Below, one piece after another: positions 23,085 to 32,203 of a stretch of DNA of 64,000 nt. The notes under the pieces are model-generated. The model was given only the letters and a program-made list of their open reading frames with translations. It was not told the origin of the DNA and ran no database searches. The stretch is from Mixta gaviniae (GTDB lineage: Bacteria; Pseudomonadota; Gammaproteobacteria; Enterobacterales; Enterobacteriaceae). The translations under genes were made by a program, and so were the position numbers. The stretch is taken from NCBI RefSeq assembly GCF_002953195.1, contig NZ_CP026377.1, positions 3,100,001 through 3,164,000 on the forward strand, read 5' to 3'. Every line of letters starts with the position of its first letter. Positions within the stretch are counted from its first letter, which is position 1.

Positions 23085-24011
23085 TTATTCTTCATCATCC
23101 AGCAACATGGCGTCGCCCTGCCCGGCCAGCGCCAGGTTGTACGGGTCGTTGCTGGATTCCATCGCGTTGAAAATCGCCAGCGCCAGCTCGTTTTCGCTGT
23201 CCGGGTTGCGGCACAGCAGATACTGTGTATCCGGCAGTACCGGCAGGCCTTCAGCCGCGCCCATGACGCGCAGCTCAGGGCTCATCATCTCAACCGGACG
23301 CGCGGTGACGCCCAGGCCCGCTTTCACTGCGGCGCGCACTGCCGCCAGCGTGGAAGCGACGTAAGAGATGCGCCACGGAATGCCCGCCTCGTTGAGGTGA
23401 TCGATGGCCATATCGCGGTACGGGCTCGGCTCATCCAGCAGCACCAGAGGAATTGCTTCGCCGCGCTGGAAGATGTAGTCAGCGGCGCAGTACCACAGCG
23501 TCGGGGATGTACGCAGCACCTGATGGGTAAAAGAGCCCGGGCTGGAGGTGGTGACCACCAGATCAACTTCGCCCTGGTTCAGCATCTCCATCATAAACGG
23601 GTTACGTTTGACGCGAACGTCGATCGCCAGCTTCGGATAGACAGAGGTCACGCGGTTCAGCAGGAACGGCAGAATGGTGTCTGACGTATCGTCGGACGCG
23701 CCGATAGTCAGCACGCCCTGCACATTGCTGTACATCAGCGAGGTACAGGCTTCGTCATTAAAACGTAAGATCTTACGGGCATAACCCAGCAGCTGGATGC
23801 CATGCTCGGTCAGCAGTTTGTTACGGCCGTGGCGGGCGAACAGCTCTTTGCCCACCAGCTGCTCCAGACGCTGCATCTGCTGGCTCACCGCCGACTGCGT
23901 TCTGCATACGGCGGCCGCAGCGGCGGCGAAAGTGTTGAGATCTGCGACTGCTACGAAGGTTCTCAGCAGATCGAGATCGAGATTGAGTATCGGACGATTT
24001 GCACTAGTCAT
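23085..24011 (-). CDS. lrhA: LrhA (HexA/PecT-type) LysR regulator
   Basis: LysR-type transcription factor (308 aa; E. coli 312). The N-terminal winged helix-turn-helix covers about residues 10-68 ([38 protein letters not shown]). The co-inducer domain follows, with [19 protein letters not shown]. coli LrhA represses flhDC; HexA and PecT, its plant-pathogen orthologues, repress motility and exoenzymes. The position directly upstream of nuo and divergent from alaA is the enteric one. The ribosome site is weak (GAAG) and the upstream region is long, as expected for a gene with a long regulated leader. Confidence 0.95.
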   Translation of the reverse strand: MTSANRPILNLDLDLLRTFVAVADLNTFAAAAAAVCRTQSAVSQQMQRLEQLVGKELFARHGRNKLLTEHGIQLLGYARKILRFNDEACTSLMYSNVQGVLTIGASDDTSDTILPFLLNRVTSVYPKLAIDVRVKRNPFMMEMLNQGEVDLVVTTSSPGSFTHQVLRTSPTLWYCAADYIFQRGEAIPLVLLDEPSPYRDMAIDHLNEAGIPWRISYVASTLAAVRAAVKAGLGVTARPVEMMSPELRVMGAAEGLPVLPDTQYLLCRNPDSENELALAIFNAMESSNDPYNLALAGQGDAMLLDDEE

Positions 24012-24948
24012 ATTTTTTTCTTCACTTATAAGTTTTTAAGAACAACTACCCTGGTGTTACTTCCGCCGATCAAATGTCAGACGGAGATAGAACTGGCAAA
24101 ATGACGTTTCCCGTCGGGAAACGACAGCTTTACACTGCACAAAGAAAAGCTGCTGTTCATGCTACTGCTGAGGGAAATGCGCGCAAATCCGCCAGTGCCG
24201 TCAGTATCTTAAATAGACAATCATTTAGCGCGTACGCGCTGAAAACGGAACGCTAAACGCGTCCTGCTTTTGATGGAAACCGAGCCAACTACAGGCAAGC
24301 TCACTATGGGGCCGCTGGTTCATAACTTTAATATCGTGCGTCAGCAAAACGGCATAACGCAAAAACAGAATAATCAACCGGACTTAACTTTCGCCGTCGC
24401 CGCTGCGGTTTTTTAACGCAGTCTGGCGGGCTTGTTTTTGTCACAAAGTCCGTTGATGGATATCCTGCCACAACGACGCTTACTTTTTAAGCCCCAATCG
24501 CATTTTTCTTATCAATAAAGCACCATTTTAGCATTAATACGCTTTTTTCCCGGGATTGGTTTTCCTACCCCCCTGGCTGAAAAGCAGCCTGTTGCGCGAC
24601 AGCATGGGTGACAGAGGAAAGCGGTCTGAAAAACTGGCGCGATGAATCATTCTCCCCTTTCCTGCTTATCGGCACTTTAAGTAGCAAAATTTAACTGTTT
24701 CGTTCCGTATCAATCTACTATTTTTATCTTACTTTACTTCTTTTTCTGATCTGGCTCTCATACCGTTGTGCAAGGTTTACAGCGAAACCGCAGGTAACAG
24801 TTATTCATGCTGTTTCTTGACGGTTAATTAGTTTTTTAAACCAGATAAGTTGCGCTGACCAATGTTGCATACCAGCCAGCCCGGCATTGATTGCCGGTTG
24901 CGCCAAAAGCCTGACCCGCCCTTCAAAAGTTGAGATCAGAGGAGTAAA
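24012..24948. promoter_or_regulatory. lrhA-alaA divergent intergenic region
   Basis: Gene-free stretch of nearly 1 kb containing promoters for both flanking genes. It has AT-rich blocks (about 24480-24560 and 24660-24850), a 7-bp hairpin at 24106-24122 (GTTTCCC/GGGAAAC) in the lrhA leader side, and CCGGCA/TGCCGG at 24881-24897 near alaA. No ORF with a convincing ribosome site was seen before 24938. I see no recognisable RNA gene. Confidence 0.6.
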
Positions 24949-25008
24949 TTGAGCGGGTTTATTTCCACGGCAGGAATGCAGTTCTGTCAGTTAAGGCGCA
25001 AGCAATGA
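24949..25008 (+). CDS. Candidate 19-codon leader ORF overlapping alaA start
   Basis: A TTG codon follows a strong AGAGGAG ribosome site (24938-24944). It opens a frame of 19 codons, MSGFISTAGMQFCQLRRKQ, whose TGA stop overlaps the alaA ATG as ATGA. The alaA start itself has only a modest AAGG site, located inside this short frame. Translation of the leader would therefore load ribosomes onto alaA or occlude its start. This is a sequence-based inference; the TTG start is the weak point. Confidence 0.4.
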   Translation: MSGFISTAGMQFCQLRRKQ

Positions 25009-26222
25009 ATACAATTATCGAAAAATCTTCGAAGCTGGATAACGTGTGTTATGACATCCGCGGTCCGGTGCTGAAAGAGGCCAAACGTCTCGAAGAGGAA
25101 GGCAACAAGGTGCTGAAGCTCAATATCGGCAACCCTGCGCCGTTCGGCTTCGAAGCGCCGGATGAGATCCTGGTCGACGTGATCCGCAACCTGCCAGGCG
25201 CGCAGGGCTACTGTGACTCCAAAGGGCTTTACTCCGCGCGCAAAGCGATTATGCAGCACTATCAGGCGCGCGATATGCGCGACGTCACCGTTGAAGATAT
25301 CTACATCGGCAACGGCGTCTCCGAACTGATTGTGCAGTCGATGCAGGCGCTGCTGAACAGCGGCGACGAAATGCTGGTGCCGGCGCCTGACTACCCGCTG
25401 TGGACGGCGGCGGTCTCTCTCTCCAGCGGCAAGGCGGTGCATTACCTGTGCGACGAATCCGCTGGCTGGTTCCCGGACCTGGCGGATATCCGCAGCAAAA
25501 TCACGCCCCGCACGCGCGGTATCGTGATCATTAACCCGAATAACCCTACCGGCGCGGTGTACAGCAAAGAGCTGCTGATGGAAATCGTCGAGATCGCGCG
25601 CGAACATAACCTGATTATCTTCGCTGACGAGATTTATGACAAAATTCTCTATGACGCCGCGCAGCACCACTCTATCGCCGCGCTGGCGCCCGATCTGCTG
25701 ACGGTGACCTTTAATGGCCTGTCAAAAACCTACCGCGTGGCCGGTTTCCGTCAGGGCTGGATGGTACTGAACGGGCCGAAAAAGCACGCCAAAGGCTATA
25801 TCGAAGGCCTGGAGATGCTCGCCTCAATGCGCCTGTGCGCCAACGTGCCGGCGCAGCATGCGATTCAGACCGCGCTGGGCGGCTATCAAAGCATCAGCGA
25901 ATTCATTATGCCAGGCGGACGGCTCTATGAGCAGCGCCAGCGCGCCTGGGAGTTGATCAACGAGATCCCCGGCGTCAGCTGCGTGAAACCGCAGGGCGCG
26001 CTCTATATGTTCCCGCGCATCGACGCGAAAAAGTTCAACCTCCACGACGACCAGAAGATGGTGCTGGATTTCCTGCTGCAGGAAAAAGTGCTGCTGGTAC
26101 AGGGGTCCGCCTTTAACTGGCCGTGGCCGGATCACGTGCGCATCGTTACGCTGCCGCGCGTCGACGATCTGGAGATGGCGATCGGCAAGTTTGGTCGTTT
26201 CCTTGAAGGCTACCGCCAGTAA
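25005..26222 (+). CDS. alaA: AlaA, glutamate-pyruvate aminotransferase
   Basis: Class I PLP aminotransferase (405 aa, E. coli length) that makes alanine from pyruvate and glutamate. The PLP lysine is K241 in GLSKTYRVAGFR. N180 lies in NPNNPTG and D208 in ADEIYDK. Very close to E. coli AlaA (YfbQ) from the first residues MNTIIEKSSKLDNVCYDIRGP. Its start overlaps a candidate leader ORF. yfbR lies 116 nt downstream with its own probable promoter. Confidence 0.96.
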   Translation: MNTIIEKSSKLDNVCYDIRGPVLKEAKRLEEEGNKVLKLNIGNPAPFGFEAPDEILVDVIRNLPGAQGYCDSKGLYSARKAIMQHYQARDMRDVTVEDIYIGNGVSELIVQSMQALLNSGDEMLVPAPDYPLWTAAVSLSSGKAVHYLCDESAGWFPDLADIRSKITPRTRGIVIINPNNPTGAVYSKELLMEIVEIAREHNLIIFADEIYDKILYDAAQHHSIAALAPDLLTVTFNGLSKTYRVAGFRQGWMVLNGPKKHAKGYIEGLEMLASMRLCANVPAQHAIQTALGGYQSISEFIMPGGRLYEQRQRAWELINEIPGVSCVKPQGALYMFPRIDAKKFNLHDDQKMVLDFLLQEKVLLVQGSAFNWPWPDHVRIVTLPRVDDLEMAIGKFGRFLEGYRQ

Positions 26223-26267
26223 GCAGCAATGGCACGCGCACGGCCGGCTGTAGCGTGCGTGATGAAA

Positions 26268-26325
26268 AGGCTATACTGTGTCGCTGCGGAGATCGGGTTC
26301 GCCGGTTTCCGCAGCCGCCCTGAGG
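26268..26325 (+). promoter_or_regulatory. yfbR promoter and leader hairpin
   Basis: A TATACT -10-like element lies near 26272-26277. It is followed by an 8-bp perfect stem GCTGCGGA/TCCGCAGC (26283-26290 with 26308-26315) and then GAGGAG about 11 nt before the yfbR ATG. The hairpin ends about 7 nt before the ribosome site. No clear -35 element. Moderate support. Confidence 0.4.
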
Positions 26326-26338
26326 AGACGCCTTTTTC

Positions 26339-26938
26339 ATGAAGCAGAGCCATTTTTTCGCCCACCTTTCCCGCCTTAAACTGATCAACCGCTGGCCGCT
26401 GATGCGCAACGTGCGCACGGAAAATGTCTCTGAGCATAGCCTACAGGTAGCCATGGTTGCCCATGCGCTGGCGCTGATTAAAAACAAGAAATTCAACGGC
26501 AGCCTGAATGCGGAGCGCATTGCGCTGATCGCGCTCTATCACGACGCCAGCGAAGTGTTGACCGGCGATCTGCCGACGCCGGTAAAGTATTACAATGCCC
26601 AGATCGCGCATGAATATAAAAAGATTGAAGAGATCGCGCGCCATAAGCTGATCGAGATGCTGCCGGCGGAGCTGCAGGACGCCTGGCGCCCGCTGCTGGA
26701 TGAGCAGCAGCAGAGCGAAGCGGAGAACGCGATCCTGAAACAGGCCGATGCGCTGTGCGCCTATCTGAAATGCCTGGAGGAGCTTTCCGCCGGCAATAAT
26801 GAGTTCCGCCTGGCAAAAGCGCGGCTGGAAAAAACGCTGCAGCAACGGCGCAGCGAAGAGATGGACTACTTTATCGAAGTCTTCGTGCCAAGCTTCAACC
26901 TGTCGCTGGATGAGATATCCCAGGACACGCCACTGTGA
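26339..26938 (+). CDS. yfbR: YfbR, 5'-deoxynucleotidase
   Basis: HD-domain phosphohydrolase (199 aa, E. coli length) that dephosphorylates deoxyribonucleoside 5'-monophosphates, with a role in dNMP pool balance. Metal ligands are His33, His68, Asp69 and Asp137, all at the E. coli positions. The ATG has GAGGAG upstream. Its stop codon abuts the stop of the convergent yfbS with no bases between, so no separate terminator fits there. Confidence 0.95.
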   Translation: MKQSHFFAHLSRLKLINRWPLMRNVRTENVSEHSLQVAMVAHALALIKNKKFNGSLNAERIALIALYHDASEVLTGDLPTPVKYYNAQIAHEYKKIEEIARHKLIEMLPAELQDAWRPLLDEQQQSEAENAILKQADALCAYLKCLEELSAGNNEFRLAKARLEKTLQQRRSEEMDYFIEVFVPSFNLSLDEISQDTPL

Positions 26939-28771
26939 TCAGAACGGAAACAGCAGCGGCACCAGCAGTACGCTGACCGCCATCACTATCAGGGTGAAAG
27001 GCACGCCGATTTTCACAAAGTCGCCGAAGCGGTAGCCGCCCGGCCCCAAAACCAGCGTATTGACCGGCGACGAGACCGGCGTCATAAAAGCGGCGGAGGC
27101 GGCAATGGCGATAATCATCGTGAAAGGATAAGGCGATACGCCCATCTGCCCCGCCGCCGCCACGCCGATCGGCGCCATCAACACCGCCGTGGCGGTATTC
27201 GAGATAAACAGCCCGATGGTGGCGCACAGCACAAACAGGCAGAGCAGCATAAGGTGCGGCCCGCGGTTGCCGGCCACATCCATCAGGCCCTGCACCACCA
27301 GCGCCACGCCGCCGGTTTTTTGCAGCGCCAGCGCGAACGGCATCATCCCGGCGATGAGAATCAGCCCCGGCCAGTGAATGGCTTTATAAGCGCTCTCCAT
27401 ATCGATGCAGCGGAATTTCCCCATCAGCAGGCAGGCGATTAAGGCGGCAACTGGGCCTGGGATCGCATCGGTGATCATCAACGCCACCATCAGCGCCAGG
27501 CAGAACAGCGCGTGCGGCGCCTGACTGTGCGCGGGCACTGCTTCATCAATTTCGGCAGGCAACGCCAGCAGCAGCAGATCGCGCTTTTGCTGCTGCAGCT
27601 GCTGAATGCAGCGCCAGTCGCCGATCACCAGTAGCGTATCCCCCACTTCCAGCGGCTCGTCGATCAGCGCGCCCTCCAGCAGGCTGGCGCGACGCCGGAT
27701 GCCGATAACGCTGACGCCATAGCGGCTGCGGAAGCCAAGTTCGCGCACGCTTTTGCCGGTGAGTTCGGAGTCGGGGATCAGCAGCACCTCCGCCATGCCA
27801 ACGTCGCGGGCACGGTCGGAAAAGTAATCGCCGCGCAGGATCAGCGGCTCCAGCCGCTGCTCGCTGCAGAACTGGCGCAGGTCGATCTCGGCGGCCGACA
27901 TATCAATCAACAGCACGTCACGGGCACGAAAGGTGGTTTCGCCGGTCACCGTCACCATCACCCGGCGGAATTTACGCCAGCGCTCCAGGCCGACCACGTT
28001 GGCGCCATACTTCTCGCGCAGACGCAGATCATCCAGACGGTGCCCGATCAATGGCGATCCCGCGCGGATCGCCAGGCGGCGGGCGCGTCCGCTAAGACGG
28101 TATTCGCGGATAAGATCGCGGAAATTACGACGGCGCGGCGCGGCGCTGCCGGCAGCCTCCGTTGAACCGGCAAGCCAGTAACGCGCCGCCAGCATATAGC
28201 CGATGCCCAGCACCAGCACTACCAGCCCGATCGGGGTGACGGCGAAAAAGCTGAAGCCCTCCAGCCCTTCGCGCTGCAGCTCACTGTTGACCACCAGGTT
28301 CGGCGGCGTTGCCACCAGCGTCATCATGCCGCTGATCAGCGCCGCCACGCTGAGCGGCATCATCAGCCGCGCCGGCGACGAACCGATTTTGGCCGCCACG
28401 CTCAGCACTACCGGGATAAAAATCGCCACCACGCCGGTAGAACTCATAAACGCCCCCAGCCCGGCGACGGTCAGCATCAGCCAGAAAATCATTTTGCTTT
28501 CGCTGTTGCCGGCGATTTTCATCAGCCACTCGCCGGTCTGTAGGGCGACGCCGGTGCGCACCAGCCCCTCGCCGATCACAAACAGCGCGGCGATAAGGAT
28601 GACGTTAGGATCGCTGAAGCCGATGGTTGCTTCCTGCAACGTCAGCGTCCCGCTGAGGACAAAAGCGATGATGACCAGCAGCGCGACGACATCCATACGC
28701 AGCCGGCCGGAGGCGAACAGCCAGACGGTCACCGCCAGCAGCGCCAGCACCCACAGAAGTTGATTATTCAC
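26939..28771 (-). CDS. yfbS: YfbS, SLC13/DASS-type transporter with TrkA-C domains
   Basis: Inner-membrane transporter (610 aa, exactly the E. coli length) of the divalent-anion:sodium symporter group. Two hydrophobic halves, each with a conserved hairpin motif ([12 protein letters not shown] and [13 protein letters not shown]), flank two cytosolic TrkA-C (RCK-C) domains at about 200-370. The substrate is unknown in the family. The start is taken as the GTG at 28771 because GGAGG lies 5 nt upstream and the N-terminus then aligns with E. coli MNGELIW; ATG codons upstream (28786, 28795, 28810) lack a site. Confidence 0.92.
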   Translation of the reverse strand: MNNQLLWVLALLAVTVWLFASGRLRMDVVALLVIIAFVLSGTLTLQEATIGFSDPNVILIAALFVIGEGLVRTGVALQTGEWLMKIAGNSESKMIFWLMLTVAGLGAFMSSTGVVAIFIPVVLSVAAKIGSSPARLMMPLSVAALISGMMTLVATPPNLVVNSELQREGLEGFSFFAVTPIGLVVLVLGIGYMLAARYWLAGSTEAAGSAAPRRRNFRDLIREYRLSGRARRLAIRAGSPLIGHRLDDLRLREKYGANVVGLERWRKFRRVMVTVTGETTFRARDVLLIDMSAAEIDLRQFCSEQRLEPLILRGDYFSDRARDVGMAEVLLIPDSELTGKSVRELGFRSRYGVSVIGIRRRASLLEGALIDEPLEVGDTLLVIGDWRCIQQLQQQKRDLLLLALPAEIDEAVPAHSQAPHALFCLALMVALMITDAIPGPVAALIACLLMGKFRCIDMESAYKAIHWPGLILIAGMMPFALALQKTGGVALVVQGLMDVAGNRGPHLMLLCLFVLCATIGLFISNTATAVLMAPIGVAAAGQMGVSPYPFTMIIAIAASAAFMTPVSSPVNTLVLGPGGYRFGDFVKIGVPFTLIVMAVSVLLVPLLFPF

Positions 28772-28814
28772 CGCATCCTCCGCCATCCAGGCCATCTGAA
28801 TGCGCAGCATGCCA

Positions 28815-28840
28815 TAAAAAAACCCCGCGATAGCGGGGTT
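28815..28840 (-). terminator. hxpA terminator
   Basis: Stem AACCCCGC/GCGGGGTT with a GATA loop starting 8 nt after the hxpA stop, followed on the minus strand by T-rich sequence. It separates hxpA from yfbS, so yfbS needs its own promoter or read-through. Confidence 0.9.
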
Positions 28841-28847
28841 AAATCAA

Positions 28848-29507
28848 TCAGTTTTGGGTTAGCACCGTGACCGTGCCGTCGGGCGCTTTACTGATGCGCA
28901 GCGCGGTGAGGGTTGTGAGCTGCAGCGCCGTCTCCGCAAGGCGCGGCGTATCGGCGGGCGCATTCACGGCGATCACCGCGCTGCCGGCGGCGAGGCCGGA
29001 AAGAATGCCGGCAGGAGCGTCTTCCACCACCACGCACTCTTCAGGCTTCAGCCCCAGCAGTTTCGCGCCGGTCAGGTAGGCCTCCGGCTCCGGCTTGCCG
29101 TTTTTCACCTGCTCGGCGGTGACAAAGTGGGCCGGCAGCGGTAAGCCCGCCGCCTGGCGACGCGCGGAAGCCACCGGCATTGAGCCGGAAGTGACGATAG
29201 CCCAGGGGATCTCAAGCTCATTGAGCTGCGCCAGCAGCTCGCGGGCGCCGGGCAGCGCGCTGACGCCGTCGGTATCTTCCGCCTCGGTTTTTTCCAACAG
29301 ATGAAACTCCTGCTGGATCGCCTCTTCGCTGCTGCCGCGCATAAAGTGACGCAGTGAGGTAATGGCCTGCTTGCCATGGATAAAGTTCAGGATTTCATCC
29401 GCATCGATCGCGTGGCGTTTGCCCCAGTTAGTCCATGCGCGTTCCACGGCCGGTAAGGAGTCCACCAGCGTGCCGTCCAGATCAAACAAAAAGCCTTTAC
29501 ACTTCAC
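28848..29507 (-). CDS. hxpA: HxpA (YfbT), HAD-family sugar phosphatase
   Basis: HAD-superfamily phosphatase (219 aa; E. coli 216) acting on sugar/hexitol phosphates. Catalytic DLDGT places Asp9 and Asp11 as nucleophile and acid. Motif II is VTSGS (residues around 111-115), motif III lysine is in VKNGKPEPEAY and motif IV is VVVEDAPAG. The start is the GTG at 29507 giving MKCKGFLFD, aligned with E. coli MRCKGFLFD and preceded by AAGGAAA. yfbU lies 13 nt upstream, so the two are co-transcribed. Confidence 0.92.
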   Translation of the reverse strand: MKCKGFLFDLDGTLVDSLPAVERAWTNWGKRHAIDADEILNFIHGKQAITSLRHFMRGSSEEAIQQEFHLLEKTEAEDTDGVSALPGARELLAQLNELEIPWAIVTSGSMPVASARRQAAGLPLPAHFVTAEQVKNGKPEPEAYLTGAKLLGLKPEECVVVEDAPAGILSGLAAGSAVIAVNAPADTPRLAETALQLTTLTALRISKAPDGTVTVLTQN

Positions 29508-29520
29508 TTGCGTTTCCTTC

Positions 29521-30015
29521 TCAGGCGTTGATGATTTGCGCGATCTCAGTCGCGCACAGGTGATACTGCCGCGGACAGGTTTGCCAGACGGCGAGCATGC
29601 GTTGATATTTTTCCCACATCGGCGTCTGGGCGTTAAAGCCGTGCGTGCCGCTGTCGAAGTGGGTATAGCGCCCTTCCACGTTAACCATAAAGCGTACATA
29701 GCCCAGATAACGCGCTTCGGTCGCCGCGTCAAAACCGAGGAACTGCAGCCGACGCGGGTCAATATCCGCTTGCTCCTTGAGATTCTCCCAGGAGACGCGC
29801 AACGCATGATGCATTTCCATTATATTGATAATCGCGCGGCATACCTCTTCGCTCAGCTCGCCGAACTCGCGATCCAGCTCGCGCATCTGCAGGCTGTAGC
29901 CTCGCTCGATAATGGTTTGCAGCCGACGATAGCGTTCGCCGTTGTCCGGGTCGAGCAACGTCATCATTTTGTATTGGTTCGAAAGAATCAAGCGCTGCGC
30001 GTGCGTCATGTCCAT
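29521..30015 (-). CDS. yfbU: YfbU family protein
   Basis: Conserved enteric protein (164 aa, E. coli length). It is mostly helical, with [29 protein letters not shown] as the best conserved stretch. Function is not established; E. coli YfbU has been linked to toxicity on overexpression. The ATG at 30015 is set by AGGAG 6 nt upstream; an upstream TTG adds two residues but fits less well. Followed closely by hxpA. Confidence 0.93.
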   Translation of the reverse strand: MDMTHAQRLILSNQYKMMTLLDPDNGERYRRLQTIIERGYSLQMRELDREFGELSEEVCRAIINIMEMHHALRVSWENLKEQADIDPRRLQFLGFDAATEARYLGYVRFMVNVEGRYTHFDSGTHGFNAQTPMWEKYQRMLAVWQTCPRQYHLCATEIAQIINA

Positions 30016-30151
30016 CTTCAACTCCTGTTTACGGCCAGATAAAGGATGTTCAAGAATCGCACAGCAGTTAACGAGGCGGAATCACAAGCCCGCCTTTCTT
30101 TGATTTGCGCCAGGTTGCCGTAAAAAATTGTCGGCAACCGGCAGGCGCGGC

Positions 30152-30601
30152 TTAGAGGTCGTCGAGGAAAGTCTTATCCAGCTGACGAAAGGCGCGTTTC
30201 AGCAGATCCGCCAGCGCCTGATAGGTAGGTTTGCCTTCAAGCGGCGCAATCGCCTGGCCCGCCTGCTGCAGTTTTTCCCGCACCTCGTGGAACCAGTGCA
30301 GCAAGGTCGGCGGCAGCGGCGTAACGGAGCGGCGGCCCAGCCACCACAGCCCCTGCATCGGCAGGCTGCAGGCGAACAGCGCGGTGGCCACCGCCGGGCC
30401 GAGCTGGCCGCCGAGCGCAATCTGCCATGTCAGGGTGAATACCGCCAACGGCGGCATAAAGCGGATCGCAAAGCGCGTCGCGGTCGAAATACGGTTTTCC
30501 GGAAAAATGGGCGCGAGGCGTTTATCGTTCGGCCATGTTTTCATGTAGTGCTGCCCGAGCTGGAAGGTCTTAAACCAGCCGACGCTGGATTCATTTGCCA
30601 T
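30152..30601 (-). CDS. yfbV: YfbV, UPF0208 membrane protein
   Basis: Small inner-membrane protein (149 aa; E. coli 151) with two hydrophobic helices at about 43-63 and 67-88. A positively charged N-terminal domain precedes them and a helical cytosolic tail follows. E. coli YfbV is described as influencing Ter macrodomain insulation; no motif here explains that. Divergent from ackA across a 333-nt AT-rich gap, as in E. coli. Confidence 0.92.
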   Translation of the reverse strand: MANESSVGWFKTFQLGQHYMKTWPNDKRLAPIFPENRISTATRFAIRFMPPLAVFTLTWQIALGGQLGPAVATALFACSLPMQGLWWLGRRSVTPLPPTLLHWFHEVREKLQQAGQAIAPLEGKPTYQALADLLKRAFRQLDKTFLDDL

Positions 30602-30934
30602 GGCTCACCTCAACTTCTTTCGCAAGATTTAAAAAATTTAAATAACGACACAACTTTCTATAACATCCTTCAAAAAATTTTGTTTTTGCTGGGGACTGCC
30701 GTTATTCTGGGCGCGTTATCAGCGCCCGCAAAACGGGGTATCCTCATTATCCTGAGGCCGAGCCGTTGAAAGCCAAGGAGCTTTCAAATTTTTACGTAAA
30801 ATTACCGTATTTTTTTGCTGTCAGATAACTTTTTGCTGGCAGTATGATGGTAATCATTACTCTACCAGCTTTCATACTTTAGGATGATAGACTGATTGCG
30901 TTTTTTTTAGCCACTTTGACTAATAGGTACTTCC
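30602..30934. promoter_or_regulatory. yfbV-ackA divergent promoter region
   Basis: Gene-free 333 nt, AT-rich at both ends. Candidate ackA elements on the plus strand include a CTTTCATACTTTAGGATGATAG segment at about 30870-30890. The ackA ribosome site is weak (AGG, 8 nt before the ATG). No specific operator can be named. Confidence 0.55.
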
Positions 30935-32137
30935 ATGTCGAGTAAGTTAGTACTGGTTCTGAACTGCGGTAGCTCTTCTCTTAAGTTTGCCATCCTCAAT
31001 CCGGCCGACGGAGCAGAGTACCTGTCAGGTCTGGCCGAATGTTTCCATCTGCCCGAAGCGCGCATCAAGTGGAAACTGGACGGCGCTAAACAGGAAGCGG
31101 CGCTGGGCGCGGGCGCTGCCCACAGCGAAGCCCTGAACTTCATCGTTAAAAACATTCTGGCACAAAAACCGGAGCTGTCGGCACAAATCGCTGCAATCGG
31201 TCATCGTATCGTCCACGGCGGCGAAAAGCTGACGCACTCCGTGCTGATCGGCGATGAAGTCGTGCAAAGCATTAAGGATGCCTCTTCGTTCGCCCCGCTG
31301 CATAACCCGGCACACCTGATCGGCATTGAAGAAGCGTTGAAAAACTTCCCGCATCTTTCCGATAAAAACGTAGCGGTTTTCGATACGGCTTTCCATCAGA
31401 CGATGCCGGAAGAGTCTTACCTCTACGCCCTGCCCTATCACCTTTATAAAGAACACGGCGTTCGCCGCTACGGCGCTCACGGCACCAGCCACTACTACGT
31501 GTCGCGCGAAGCGGCACGCATGCTGAACAAGCCGGTGGAAGAGCTGAACGTGATCACCTGCCACCTCGGCAACGGCGCGTCGGTTTCCGCTATTCGCAAC
31601 GGCGAGTGCGTCGATACCTCGATGGGCCTGACTCCGCTGGAAGGCCTGGTGATGGGCACGCGCAGCGGCGATATCGATCCGGCCATCATTTTCTTCCTGC
31701 ATGATACGCTGGGCATGAACGTGGATGCGATCAACAAAATGTTGACCAAAGAGTCCGGCCTGCTCGGCCTGACCGGCGTCACCAGCGACTGCCGCTACGT
31801 GGAAGAGAACTACGCCACCAAAGAAGACGCCAAACGCGCCATGAATGTCTTCTGCCACCGCCTGGCCAAATATATCGGCTCCTACACGGCGATGATGGAT
31901 GGCCGTCTCGACGCCGTGGTATTTACCGGCGGTATCGGCGAAAATGCGGCGATGGTGCGCGAGCTGTCGCTGGCGAAGCTCTCTCTGCTGGGCTTCGAAG
32001 TGGACCACGAGCGTAACCTGGCAGCGCGCTTCGGGCAGGAAGGCTTTATTAACAAGGAAGGCACCCGCCCGGCGCTGGTGATCCCAACCAACGAAGAGTT
32101 GGTCATCGCCCGCGACGCAGCGCGCCTTACCGCATAA
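30935..32137 (+). CDS. ackA: AckA, acetate kinase
   Basis: Acetate kinase (400 aa, E. coli length) of the ASKHA fold. It interconverts acetyl phosphate + ADP and acetate + ATP. The N-terminal phosphate loop is [12 protein letters not shown]. The catalytic arginine lies in GHRIVHGGE, and adenosine-binding [14 protein letters not shown] is near the C-terminus. Pta follows after 66 nt, so the two form the overflow/acetyl-phosphate pathway operon. A strong hairpin lies between them. Confidence 0.98.
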   Translation: MSSKLVLVLNCGSSSLKFAILNPADGAEYLSGLAECFHLPEARIKWKLDGAKQEAALGAGAAHSEALNFIVKNILAQKPELSAQIAAIGHRIVHGGEKLTHSVLIGDEVVQSIKDASSFAPLHNPAHLIGIEEALKNFPHLSDKNVAVFDTAFHQTMPEESYLYALPYHLYKEHGVRRYGAHGTSHYYVSREAARMLNKPVEELNVITCHLGNGASVSAIRNGECVDTSMGLTPLEGLVMGTRSGDIDPAIIFFLHDTLGMNVDAINKMLTKESGLLGLTGVTSDCRYVEENYATKEDAKRAMNVFCHRLAKYIGSYTAMMDGRLDAVVFTGGIGENAAMVRELSLAKLSLLGFEVDHERNLAARFGQEGFINKEGTRPALVIPTNEELVIARDAARLTA

Positions 32138-32143
32138 GTTTTT

Positions 32144-32174
32144 CTCCGTCAGCTCCGGCTGACGGAGTTGTTTT
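32144..32174 (+). terminator. ackA-pta intercistronic hairpin (attenuator-like)
   Basis: Perfect 10-bp stem CTCCGTCAGC/GCTGACGGAG with a TCCG loop, 6 nt past the ackA stop and followed by TTGTTTTG. The form is that of a partial terminator; it could lower pta expression relative to ackA or protect the ackA 3' end. Function inferred. Confidence 0.6.
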
Positions 32175-32203
32175 GACACCCTGAAATACCTGAGAGGTTT
32201 ACT

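Noticed and set aside
24400..24420. GC-rich sequence followed by T6 (CCGCTGCGGTTTTTT) suggesting a small-RNA terminator
   Set aside because: The stem is only 4 bp with a minimal loop, and no promoter or conserved RNA could be recognised upstream.
29965..29990. GGTTCGAAAGAATC resembling a tRNA T-arm
   Set aside because: It lies inside the yfbU coding sequence and has no cloverleaf context.
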